A stretch of 64,000 nt of DNA from DASUXA01 sp036378155 (GTDB lineage: Bacteria > Actinomycetota > Actinomycetes > Mycobacteriales > Micromonosporaceae). This document shows, piece by piece, positions 33,698 through 42,106 of the stretch. The stretch covers positions 34,615 to 98,614 of the forward strand of contig DASUXA010000030.1 of NCBI GenBank assembly GCA_036378155.1, read 5' to 3'. The notes below the pieces were generated by a model. It was not told where the DNA came from. It saw only the letters and a list, made by a program, of their open reading frames with translations, and did not search any database. The position numbers were made by a program, and so were the translations under genes. How positions within the stretch are numbered: the first letter of the stretch is position 1; each line of letters begins with the position of its first letter.

Positions 33698-33704
33698 GAC
33701 AATG

Positions 33705-33741
33705 CCTTCCTGGGCGACGGGACGGATGCCGGTCAGGAAGG
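33705..33741 (-). promoter_or_regulatory. Hairpin that sequesters the DUF4395 ribosome binding site
   Basis: On the minus strand ccttcctg (33741-33734), formed by the last codons and stop of the leader peptide, is exactly complementary to caggaagg (33712-33705), the Shine-Dalgarno of the DUF4395 gene. The loop is 21 nt. A ribosome stalled on the last Cys codon of the leader would cover the upstream arm and free the ribosome binding site. Confidence 0.65.
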
Positions 33742-33807
33742 GCGACACAGGCTCGCCGCGGTGCGGCAGAAGTCGACCGTGCGACGCCTCGTCAGCAGCC
33801 GGTACAC
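33733..33807 (-). CDS. Cysteine-containing leader peptide
   Basis: A 25-codon frame (GTG to TGA) encodes MYRLLTRRRTVDFC followed by RTAASLCRPS. The pattern L-L-T-R-R-R-x-V-D-x-x-x-x-x-A-x-x-C is that of actinobacterial leader peptides found before sulfur-metabolism genes. Two Cys codons (tgc, tgt) sit at residues 14 and 21. A -10 box ends exactly 7 nt before the GTG, so the transcript is predicted to be leaderless. An in-frame TTG two codons upstream is an alternative start. A 5-bp hairpin (33741-33757) has the last Cys codon in its loop. The stop region overlaps the arm that masks the next gene's ribosome binding site. Confidence 0.8.
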   Translation of the reverse strand: MYRLLTRRRTVDFCRTAASLCRPS

Positions 33808-33814
33808 GCGCAAG

Positions 33815-33820
33815 AAACTA
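33815..33820 (-). promoter_or_regulatory. -10 box of the leader peptide/DUF4395 transcript
   Basis: tagttt on the minus strand, ending 7 nt before the GTG at 33807, which would put the transcription start on the first base of the start codon. Confidence 0.5.
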
Positions 33821-33855
33821 ACATCGATGGCTTGTCGCGGCGAGGGCGCGGCTGA

Positions 33856-34437
33856 TCAGGACACCGAGACGTCGAGCACATCCGCCACCGCGGCGAGCAG
33901 TTGCGCCCGGCTCGGCTGTCCGGACGCGCGGCGGCGGACCCGACCGCTCGAATCGATGACGAACAGCGTCGGGGTACGCATGACGCGCAGCGCGCGGACC
34001 GCGTCGAGGTGCGCCTCCGCGTCCACTTCGAGGTGGCGGACACCGGGTACCCGGGCGGCGACGTCCTGGCACACCACACGGGTCGCCCGGCACGGCGCGC
34101 AGAACGCGGACGAGAACTGCAGCAGGGTCACCGGGGTACCGGCGGTGACGCCCAACTCGGCGAGCACGGCGGGAACCGCCGACTCGTCCGGCTCGTCGCG
34201 GTTTGGGTCGTCGCGATTTGGCTCGTCGCGGTCCGGCGCGGGTGCCGTGCCGCCCGGCGGCGCGCCGACGGGTGCCGCGCGGCGGGGTGCCGCGCCGACG
34301 GTCGGCTCGATGATCGGCGCGGGGTCGGCGACGGTTCGGAACGTCCCGTCGCGGCGCCGTCGGACCAGAGCGAACACCGTCGCGGCGACGAGCACCACCA
34401 CGGCGACCACGAGTCCGGTCAATGGAGAGAACCGCAT
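33856..34437 (-). CDS. Membrane-anchored thioredoxin-like protein
   Basis: 193 residues. An N-terminal membrane anchor (about 7-25) leads into a Pro/Asp/Arg-rich linker with short repeats (DEPNRDDPNRDEPDE) and a thioredoxin domain (about 90-193). The active site is SSAFCAPCRATR (CAPC), and the cis-proline is in MRTPTLFVID. Predicted to act in thiol-disulfide exchange; orientation suggests the domain is outside the membrane. Upstream of the leader peptide and DUF4395 gene on the same strand, a pairing I recognise from other actinobacteria. Confidence 0.87.
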   Translation of the reverse strand: MRFSPLTGLVVAVVVLVAATVFALVRRRRDGTFRTVADPAPIIEPTVGAAPRRAAPVGAPPGGTAPAPDRDEPNRDDPNRDEPDESAVPAVLAELGVTAGTPVTLLQFSSAFCAPCRATRVVCQDVAARVPGVRHLEVDAEAHLDAVRALRVMRTPTLFVIDSSGRVRRRASGQPSRAQLLAAVADVLDVSVS

Positions 34438-34480
34438 GTCGAGACCGTAGCGCGCGGTCGGGCGTGATCACCCTGCCGCG

Positions 34481-34486
34481 TAGACT
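34481..34486 (+). promoter_or_regulatory. -10 box of a leaderless ychF promoter
   Basis: tagact ends 8 nt before the GTG of ychF; no Shine-Dalgarno is present, so translation probably starts at or near the 5' end of the mRNA. Confidence 0.5.
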
Positions 34487-34494
34487 GGCGCTTC

Positions 34495-35580
<1,086 letters not shown>

Positions 35581-35641
35581 GCGCAGCCGGTGTTTATCGC
35601 CTGAGCAGCCGGAGCCCGGCGGAGGAGCCGGTCGGACAAGC

Positions 35642-36436
35642 TCATGTCCGGAGAACGTTCGCGAAGATGAGCCAGGCGAGCAGTGATTTCGCGGTCAGAC
35701 TGAGCACGATGTAGCCGGTCTCGCCGTGCAGGTAGTCCCTCCACCAGCCAACCTGGGCGTACTGCAGTGCCATGTTCACGGCGAAGCTGAAGAACAGCAC
35801 GAATTGCAGGATTGTGATCGCGTAGACGAAGCCGGGCACTGTCGGCGGCTGCGTGAGGTAAACGGCGACGAGCGCCCAGGGCACAAGGCCGATCAGCGAT
35901 CCGAACCAGAACGCGCTCCAGTCGGCGTGGCCTGGGCGCTGCTGGCGTTCCATCAGCAGGCCGAACAGGATCATCGCCGTGTTCGCGGCGAACACCGCGG
36001 CGACGGCGGCCAGATCACGGATCCCGACAAACAGTCCGATGAGCACCAACATGATCGACGCGCTGACGGAGTACTCGATCCAGCGGGCGTAGTTCGCGCG
36101 ACGCTCGAGGCAACGCTCGTACCACCGGTGCACGCCCGGCGCGGCGACCAGCGCATGGTCGACGGCGGCGAGCAGCAGGAAGACCGCAACGGTGGCCCCG
36201 ATACCCAACGAGAACACCGATTGCGGCACGGTCGGGCCCGTCGTCCGCACCGGGTCGTCACGCAGGAAGGAAGCGGTAACGGGCAGAGCGAGGCTGTTGC
36301 TCGCCAGCAGCATGTAGACGCCCTCGGCAGCGAGGAACACGCCTGCGGCGGCGTTGACGATCCGTAGCCGCCGGTAACGCGGCGCGGTCGCAATGGCACC
36401 CGCGCCCACGGGGATGCGTAATGTGTCGGCCGACAT
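35642..36436 (-). CDS. Heliorhodopsin
   Basis: 264 residues with seven predicted transmembrane helices. Helix 3 has ANYARWIEYSVSASIM with the counterion-type Glu at 121; helix 7 has LSLTAKSLLAWLIFANVL with the retinal Schiff-base Lys at 250. A histidine in helix 2 (DHALVAAP, H94) and WSAFWFGSLIG match heliorhodopsin rather than type 1 pump rhodopsins, which have DxxxT/TxxxD motifs in helix 3. Heliorhodopsins insert with N-terminus in the cytoplasm and are thought to signal or regulate partner proteins. No carotenoid cleavage or retinal synthesis gene is in the window. It has a ggag ribosome binding site and stands alone. Confidence 0.9.
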   Translation of the reverse strand: MSADTLRIPVGAGAIATAPRYRRLRIVNAAAGVFLAAEGVYMLLASNSLALPVTASFLRDDPVRTTGPTVPQSVFSLGIGATVAVFLLLAAVDHALVAAPGVHRWYERCLERRANYARWIEYSVSASIMLVLIGLFVGIRDLAAVAAVFAANTAMILFGLLMERQQRPGHADWSAFWFGSLIGLVPWALVAVYLTQPPTVPGFVYAITILQFVLFFSFAVNMALQYAQVGWWRDYLHGETGYIVLSLTAKSLLAWLIFANVLRT

Positions 36437-36590
36437 GCCTTCTCCCGCTCAGCCAATCGCGTGACGACACAATCACGATCCGGCGTCCGGGGCGACATCC
36501 GACAGGGTCGAAGGTCCGGGTGGATTCGGCCAGACAACCCTGACCTCGGGAAGGTGGACGATCACCCTGTCGCAGCGGGCCAGAATTTTC

Positions 36591-36625
36591 GTGCCGTAAT
36601 AGCTCACGCCGGCACGTTACGGCAC
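36591..36625. promoter_or_regulatory. Nested inverted repeat, candidate operator for heliorhodopsin
   Basis: gtgccgtaa (36591-36599) and ttacggcac (36617-36625) are exact reverse complements, and cgtgccg/cggcacg (36590-36596, 36610-36616) forms an alternative overlapping pair. Located about 155-190 bp upstream of the heliorhodopsin ATG. Confidence 0.4.
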
Positions 36626-36777
36626 TGCTGCCCCTCCCCGATCCGTCCCGGAATTGCGTGGACCAACGGCAACGAGGACGTCGCGGAAGGGTGGCGGTTC
36701 CTACTCACCGAGGCTCAATCGGGCACAACGAAGGCATCGTTCCCGTCGCGCAGAGGTGTGCCGGTCGACGTTGACGC

Positions 36778-36805
36778 CGCTGGGGATGTCCGTACATCCC
36801 CAGCG
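36778..36805. terminator. Perfect 12-bp hairpin after the LLM oxidoreductase gene
   Basis: cgctggggatgt (36778-36789) and its complement (36794-36805), loop ccgt, about 100 bp beyond the LLM gene stop on the minus strand. No T-tract. Confidence 0.55.
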
Positions 36806-36907
36806 AGGTAAGCATCCCAGGACGCTTACAACGCTGGTGGTGTAGCCACATCACCAGGCGTGTCGACCTCTGGCGAGACACCCGGCCCGGCCGGCCACCG
36901 GCCCTGG

Positions 36908-37777
36908 TCAGCCCAGCTCGGCCAGGCGTCGTACCACCTGCTGGTCAGCCAGTTGCGCAGCGAACTCGACCGGGTTGCGGTCGGGCATCGTCTGCACCTC
37001 GGTCACGCCGAGCGCGGCGTACTCGGCGACCTCCGCCACGAACGCGTCGACGTCGGCGAGCGGCGGTCGCCGCATGAGTACCGTCTTGTCGATGCTGTCG
37101 TAGTCACGACCTTCGGCGGCACAGTGCTCCCGCAGCACCTCGAGCTTGCGCGCGACCTCGGCGACCCCGTTGCCGAACAGGTTGCACGCGTCGGCGTAGC
37201 GGGCCACGAGGCGCAGCGTCTTCTTCTCGCCACCGCCACCGATCATGATGGGCGGGTGCGGTCGGCTGATCGGCGCGGGCACGCACAGCGTCTCCGCCAG
37301 TTGGTAGTGCTTACCGTCGAACCTGCCGTTGTCGTCGCTCCACATCTGCAGGCAGATTTGCAGCGTCTCCTCGAGGCGTTCGAAGCGCTCGCTGTTGGAG
37401 ACGACGGGCACGCCGAGGCCGCGCTGCTCGCGGTCGTACCACGACGCGCCGAGTCCGAGCCGGGACCGCCCGCCGGACAGTACGTCCAGAGTCGTGACGA
37501 TCTTGGCGAGGAGCCCCGGGTACCGGTACATCACGCCGGTGACCAGGACGCCGAGCGTCATCCGCTCGGTCTTCGCCGCGACGTAGCCCAGCGTCGTGTA
37601 CGCCTCGAGCATCGGCTCCTCGGCGGACGCGATCTCCATCTGGAAGTAGTGGTCCATGACCGTGAACGCGGCGACCCCCGACTGCTCCGCGATCCGGGCG
37701 GTCTCGGCGAGGGTGGGAGCGATCTGCGCCGGGTCGGCGGGCGTCGAGAAGTTCCAGTAGTGCAGCCCAAGCCTCAT
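36908..37777 (-). CDS. LLM-class F420-dependent oxidoreductase
   Basis: 289 residues with the luciferase-like barrel: MRLGLHYWNFS, ESGVAAFTVMDHYFQ (close to the SxWxxDH pattern), RYPGLLAKIVTTLDVLSGGRSRLGLGASWYDRE, and PIMIGGGGEKKTLRLVARYADACNLFG. This matches the TIGR03560-type group that uses coenzyme F420 for hydride transfer. Substrate unknown. It is cytoplasmic and lies between the heliorhodopsin gene and the polysaccharide deacetylase locus, with no clear functional tie to either. Confidence 0.87.
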   Translation of the reverse strand: MRLGLHYWNFSTPADPAQIAPTLAETARIAEQSGVAAFTVMDHYFQMEIASAEEPMLEAYTTLGYVAAKTERMTLGVLVTGVMYRYPGLLAKIVTTLDVLSGGRSRLGLGASWYDREQRGLGVPVVSNSERFERLEETLQICLQMWSDDNGRFDGKHYQLAETLCVPAPISRPHPPIMIGGGGEKKTLRLVARYADACNLFGNGVAEVARKLEVLREHCAAEGRDYDSIDKTVLMRRPPLADVDAFVAEVAEYAALGVTEVQTMPDRNPVEFAAQLADQQVVRRLAELG

Positions 37778-37945
37778 TGCCCGTGCCCCCCGTTTCGTCG
37801 AGGACTGCCTGACGTCCAGTCACGGGCGATGCCCGCGCCGGCGATGCGAAGGACCCTACCTCCGGGTGTGCACCGCCGCGATTGCGTCCGCCCAACCCGC
37901 GTCGCCCTCAGCAAGCGACGACACCGGTACCGGCCGCCCGCGAGG

Positions 37946-38998
37946 TCAGCTGATCGGATGCAGGGTCGGCCAGATCGCGGGGTCCTCGCCGCCCAGCCGC
38001 CAGATTGACACGCCGGCCAGCCGGTACCTGGTGGCGAGGTCGACCTTGGCCGCGAGGCTGCGCGCGTTCTCGTACCACACGGTGTGCGGGTGCCCCTGGT
38101 CGTCGGTGTACGAGAACCACGACGACTGGCTGACCGGATCCCACGCGACCGGTACGCCTCGGGCGCGGGCGAGCGCCTCGACGTCCGTCCACTGCAGTTC
38201 GCGGCCCGGCTGACCGGCGGTCCAGTCGTACCCGTACGTGCCGACCCCGAGGAGGATCCGGTCGCGTGGCATCTCGCTGACCGCGAGTCGTACCACCTGC
38301 TCGACCCACGGCATCGGGGCGACCGAGCCCGGCTCGGAACTGGCGTACGAGTAGTCGTACGCCATCACGCGCACCTGGTCGGCTGCCCTGCCCAGCGCCC
38401 GCCAGTCCTCGGCGCGCGCCCCGCCCCAGTCGCCCGGCTCGGTCGTCTTCGCGTGCACGGTGACGCTCAGCCGGCGGTGGTCCCGGTGCAGCGCGTCCGC
38501 CAGTTCGCTGACGAAGGCGCTGTACGCGTCCCGATCGCTCGCCGGCAGCGACTCGTAGTCCACGTCCAGTCCGGGCCAGCCGTTCGTCCGCGCGGTGTCG
38601 ACCAGCGCCGCGACGTGCGCCGCGCGGGTCGTCGGGTCGCTGACGATCCGGTGTACCAGCGCGCCGTCCCAACGGTTCCCCCGGAAGTTGCTCACCGACG
38701 GCTTGAGCAGGAGTTTCCTGGCTGCCGCGTCGGCCCGTACCGGGTCGACTGCCCGCCGCGCCTGGTCCGACGCGAACACCACCTGACCGGTGTCGGTCGG
38801 CTGGTACCACACCGGGTCGACCTCGGTCAGCGCGGGACCGCTCGCGGTGGAGCGGGGATCCCACGGGACCAGGTACCCGGCGACGATGTGCGGGCCGTCG
38901 GGTGGCGGCGGGCGCGACGGTTGGCAGGCGGCTGCCGGTACCACCAGCGCCAGCAGAGCCGGTATCGCGGTCGCGCCCCTGACCAGGCGCCGCCTCAC
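37946..38998 (-). CDS. GH18-family glycoside hydrolase, probable lipoprotein
   Basis: 350 residues from a GTG that overlaps the upstream stop as GTGA. A signal peptide ends near AAAC, a possible lipobox. The catalytic domain has HIVAGYLVPWD at strand 1, WPGLDVDYESLPASDRDAYSAFV (the DxDxE catalytic motif) at strand 4, VRVMAYDYSYASSEPG at strand 6 and the YaaH/SleL-like TVWYENARSLAAKVDLA near the end. Predicted to cleave beta-1,4-linked GlcNAc polymers or related glycan. Coupled to the deacetylase-glycosyltransferase gene, so it may trim the polymer made there. Confidence 0.85.
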   Translation of the reverse strand: MRRRLVRGATAIPALLALVVPAAACQPSRPPPPDGPHIVAGYLVPWDPRSTASGPALTEVDPVWYQPTDTGQVVFASDQARRAVDPVRADAAARKLLLKPSVSNFRGNRWDGALVHRIVSDPTTRAAHVAALVDTARTNGWPGLDVDYESLPASDRDAYSAFVSELADALHRDHRRLSVTVHAKTTEPGDWGGARAEDWRALGRAADQVRVMAYDYSYASSEPGSVAPMPWVEQVVRLAVSEMPRDRILLGVGTYGYDWTAGQPGRELQWTDVEALARARGVPVAWDPVSQSSWFSYTDDQGHPHTVWYENARSLAAKVDLATRYRLAGVSIWRLGGEDPAIWPTLHPIS

Positions 38999-41292
38999 CG
39001 ACGCGCCCCGACCTTCTCCACCTGGGCGCGCGCGGTACCCATCCGCGCCAGCTTGTGCCAACTGGACCGGGTTCCGCGCAGCACCGTCCACAGCGACTTG
39101 TACAGCAGGTAGGCGCGCAGCGGCTCGTAGATCAGCCGGTAGATCGGCACCATCAGCAGGTGTTTCGGGCTCTCCTTGGTCAGCCAGATGCCGGCTGCCG
39201 CCGTGGCGAGCTGCACCGACATGAACAGCGCCGCGTACAGCAGCACCACCCGCACGCCCTGCCCCTGGATCGTGATCACCGCCATCAGGTACACGAACGG
39301 CAGGAACACGATCGGCAGCAGGATCGAGATCACCGCGCTGGGCAGGGTCAGCATGCCCAGCCACCGGTACTTCGGGTTGAGGATCATCGTGCGGTGCTTC
39401 CACATCGCCTGGATGTTGCCGAACATCCAGCGGAACCGCTGCTGGGTCAGGGTACGCGGGGACTGCGGCGCCTCCGTGTAGCAGGCCGCCTCGTCGTCCT
39501 GGGTCACCGAGTACCCGAGCCGTTGCAGGTCGAGCGCGAGGTCGCAGTCCTCGGCGAGGGTGGCGCGGGAGTACCCGCCCGCCTGCTCGACCGCGTCGCG
39601 TCGCCACGCCGCGCAGGCGCCCGGCACCACCATGATCGCGTGCAGCGCGTCCTGGGCGCCGCGGTCGACGCCGATCTGGGTGACGTACTCCAGCGCCTGC
39701 CACCGGGTCAGCAGGTTGCGCGCGTTGCCGACCTTGACCACGCCGGCGACGGCGGCGAGCCGCCCGGTGCGGTCGGCGGCGAAGTGCCGGACCAAATTGC
39801 CGATGGTGCCCGGGGCGAACAGGGTGTCGGCGTCGAGCGTCACCACCACCGGCGCGACCGCCTGCGCGAACCCGCGGTTCAGCGCCGCCGCCTTGCCCGC
39901 GTTCTCCTGCTGGATGAGCCTGATCCGCCGGTCGGACCGGGCCGCTTCGAGCACCACCTCCGCGGTGCGGTCCGTCGAGCCGTCGTCGATCACCAGGATC
40001 TCCACGACGCGTCCGTACCAGGTGCGACCCAGCGACGCCAAGGTCCGTCCGAGCACCTTCTCCTCGTTGTACGCGGCGAGCACCACCGACACCTCGGGAC
40101 CGGCGAAATCGTCCGGCCAGCCGGCGAAGCGTCGCCGGTACCGGAAGCGGCGGAACAACGCCAGCATCACGTTGACCAGTCCGCCGACCACGACCGAGGC
40201 GATAGCCAGCACGAACAGGAAGTTGAGCAGTTGGTTCGGCCACGAGTAGACGGCGCGGTAGTACCAGAACGTCTCGCGGTCCCAGACGCTCGGACCCGCG
40301 TCGGTGGTGCCGTCCCGCGCCGGCGGGCTGACCTGCGGCAGCGAGTGGAAGGTGTACCCGTGCGCCCGCGCCCACGGGATCAGCCGCTCCAGGTACGCCA
40401 CGGTCTCCGCGCGGTTGCCGCCCCCGTCGTGCAACAGGATCGTGATGTTGTCCTGGTCGGTCGGCGGGAACGGGATCGGGGTCGCCGGACGGGTTTCCGG
40501 CTTGCCGTACTGCCAGTCGTTGGTGTCGAAGTCCTCGACCGACACGATGTAGTGCAGCCGCTCCGCCTCGACCAGCGTCCGGGCGCCACCGTCGTTCGCG
40601 CCGGTGGTGTTCCCGTCGTAGGGCAGCCGGAACAGGTTCGTCTGTACCCCGGTCAGGGTGTGTTCGATCCGGTCCGTCGGGACGATCTCCTGCCCCGCCT
40701 GGTCCGGCTTCAGGTCGGGGTGCGTCATGGTGTGGTCGCCGACGGTGTGACCTTCCCGCGCCTCCCGGCGGACGATGTCCGGGAACTTGACCGCTTCCTT
40801 ACCGATCACGAAGAAGGTCGACGGGACCTTGTTGCGACCGAGGACGTCGAGAATCTTCGGTGTCCAGACCGGGTCGGGCCCGTCGTCGAAGGTGAGCGAG
40901 ATCGTCTTGTGGGCCGTGCTGCTGTACCCGTAGCGCTGCACGGCGTACGGGGAGTCTCCGGCGGTATCGGCGTCGTCAGGGGTGATCGCCCCGAGATCCT
41001 GCCCGGACACCACGTCGACAGCGACCACCGTGTCCGGTCGATGATCCAGGCGTACGAGCCGGACCAGGGGACCGGTACCGATGACGGGCGGTCGGCTGTC
41101 GAAGTTCCCGAGGTTTACCGCGGGCGCTGCACGCCCGTGGGCGCCCAGCGTCGGGGCTCGGTGAACGGGACCCCAGGAAATGGCGACGGCGGCGATCGCG
41201 AACACCGCGACGAGGGCGCCGCCCCACTTGATGCGCCGCCAGCGGCGGCCCGTGGGGTCGAAGAACACGTGGTGAGAGGGTGGAGCGGACAA
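38995..41292 (-). CDS. Bifunctional NodB deacetylase-GT2 glycosyltransferase (MatB-like)
   Basis: 765 residues from a TTG with gggga upstream. One N-terminal helix (about 25-45), then an extracytoplasmic NodB deacetylase (about 120-350) with SLTFDDGPDP and GDHTMTHPDL metal ligands, a second helix, a cytoplasmic GT2 synthase with VVLAAYNEE, VIDDGSTDRT, TLDADT, EDCDLAL and QQRFRW, and C-terminal membrane helices. The combination matches Streptomyces MatB, which with MatA makes a poly-beta-1,6-GlcNAc-type glycan for cell aggregation. Expected to synthesise and deacetylate such a polymer at the membrane. No MatA-type synthase is seen beside it. Confidence 0.9.
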   Translation of the reverse strand: MSAPPSHHVFFDPTGRRWRRIKWGGALVAVFAIAAVAISWGPVHRAPTLGAHGRAAPAVNLGNFDSRPPVIGTGPLVRLVRLDHRPDTVVAVDVVSGQDLGAITPDDADTAGDSPYAVQRYGYSSTAHKTISLTFDDGPDPVWTPKILDVLGRNKVPSTFFVIGKEAVKFPDIVRREAREGHTVGDHTMTHPDLKPDQAGQEIVPTDRIEHTLTGVQTNLFRLPYDGNTTGANDGGARTLVEAERLHYIVSVEDFDTNDWQYGKPETRPATPIPFPPTDQDNITILLHDGGGNRAETVAYLERLIPWARAHGYTFHSLPQVSPPARDGTTDAGPSVWDRETFWYYRAVYSWPNQLLNFLFVLAIASVVVGGLVNVMLALFRRFRYRRRFAGWPDDFAGPEVSVVLAAYNEEKVLGRTLASLGRTWYGRVVEILVIDDGSTDRTAEVVLEAARSDRRIRLIQQENAGKAAALNRGFAQAVAPVVVTLDADTLFAPGTIGNLVRHFAADRTGRLAAVAGVVKVGNARNLLTRWQALEYVTQIGVDRGAQDALHAIMVVPGACAAWRRDAVEQAGGYSRATLAEDCDLALDLQRLGYSVTQDDEAACYTEAPQSPRTLTQQRFRWMFGNIQAMWKHRTMILNPKYRWLGMLTLPSAVISILLPIVFLPFVYLMAVITIQGQGVRVVLLYAALFMSVQLATAAAGIWLTKESPKHLLMVPIYRLIYEPLRAYLLYKSLWTVLRGTRSSWHKLARMGTARAQVEKVGARR

Positions 41293-41363
41293 AGTCTTCC
41301 CCGCGTGGTTGTGGACACGGTGAACGGGCGCCGTGTCGGTGGTCGGGCTGTTCGGCGAATGCG

Positions 41364-41699
41364 TCAGGCTTCTTCGAGGGCTTCGCCGAAGTCGTGCAGC
41401 AACCGGTGGTGGTGGTTCTCCGCGATGAGGTGTCCGACGGCGACGGCTACCGCTACCGGCCACTCCACGACGCCGAGCACCGCGAGCGTGGTGATTCCCG
41501 CGTACCAGGCGAGCCGGTCCGGCTGGGGCAATCGGATCGAGCCGACGCCGAACGGAAGCGTGACGCGGATGCTGTTCTTCTCGATCGACTGTTCGGCCGC
41601 GTGTACCGCGGCTAGCAGCCCGCCCAGGGGTTTCCCTGGCGGCGGCTCATCCGCGGAGGACTTTTGTGCCGGGCGTACCGTCGCGTCGATCGCTGTCAT
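41364..41699 (-). CDS. Small membrane protein next to the MatB-like gene
   Basis: 111 residues with a good gcgagg ribosome binding site. A soluble N-terminus (about 1-65) with HAAEQSIEKNSIRVTLPFG is followed by a hydrophobic region LAWYAGITTLAVLGVVEWPVAV that could form one or two short helices, then GHLIAENHHHRLLHDFGEALEEA. I have seen similar actinobacterial proteins without assigned function. It is 72 bp upstream of the MatB-like gene on the same strand and may belong to the same unit. Confidence 0.65.
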   Translation of the reverse strand: MTAIDATVRPAQKSSADEPPPGKPLGGLLAAVHAAEQSIEKNSIRVTLPFGVGSIRLPQPDRLAWYAGITTLAVLGVVEWPVAVAVAVGHLIAENHHHRLLHDFGEALEEA

Positions 41700-42106
41700 G
41701 TCCTCGCCTTCGTCGTGTGCAAACGGGCGGAGTCGGAGGGACGACCAACTCTTAACCTCACACCACGTTGCCGAGCGACTACTGAGGGTGCATCACCCGT
41801 GTCGGGTGACCGGTCGGCGCATATCCGCGGCGGCTGACCCGGCGATGGCGGCGTTGGGAACGGACGACGAACCGGGCGAGTGCGACCCGTGAGGCCTCCG
41901 GGAAAGATCTCGCCGCTGAGGCGACAGGGGAAGTCGCGCCGGCTGAGGCGGAGGTAGACATCGCGCCTGTGAGGCGCGGGAAGCCGGCTGAGTCGCAGGG
42001 CGGAAGCCCGCGTGGCTGAGGGCGCAGGAAACGGCGCGCCGGCTGAGGCGCGGGGCGCAGCGCACGCCCGCTGAGGCGGAAGCTCGCCCCAGCTGGGGGG
42101 CGGCGG
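41700..42106. other. Intergenic region with degenerate repeat array
   Basis: 407 bp between two leftward genes. The half nearest 41700 is relatively AT-rich and likely carries the promoter of the small membrane protein gene, and a tcacccg/cgggtga inverted repeat lies at 41803-41819. The other half is a degenerate tandem array (41890-42090). No gene is called. Confidence 0.45.
41890..42090. repeat. Degenerate non-coding tandem array of about 27-bp period
   Basis: The core ctgaggcg or a close variant recurs with tgag at 41890, 41917, 41944, 41970, 41989, 42017, 42044 and 42072: intervals 27, 27, 26, 19, 28, 27, 28. Units tend to read ccggctgaggcg followed by a purine-rich patch. Intervals not divisible by three argue against a coding origin. 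Confidence 0.65.

Larger units (their letters stand above)
36437..36907. other. Intergenic region upstream of the heliorhodopsin gene
   Basis: 471 bp between the heliorhodopsin start and the stop of the LLM oxidoreductase gene, somewhat lower in GC than its surroundings. One open frame on the plus strand (36461-36811) lacks a ribosome binding site and any recognisable sequence, so I do not call it. Two structures stand out and are listed separately: an inverted repeat at 36591-36625 and a hairpin at 36778-36805. Confidence 0.5.

Noticed and set aside
33793..33822. Alternative tiny frame MLVSCACTGC upstream of the DUF4395 gene
   Set aside because: Three Cys codons look attractive, but the overlapping 24-residue frame has the known leader pattern, a correctly placed -10 box and the complementary arm at its stop, so it is the better call.
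36461..36811. 116-codon frame upstream of heliorhodopsin
   Set aside because: No ribosome binding site, no recognisable motif, and it contains a perfect inverted repeat; it is treated as non-coding.
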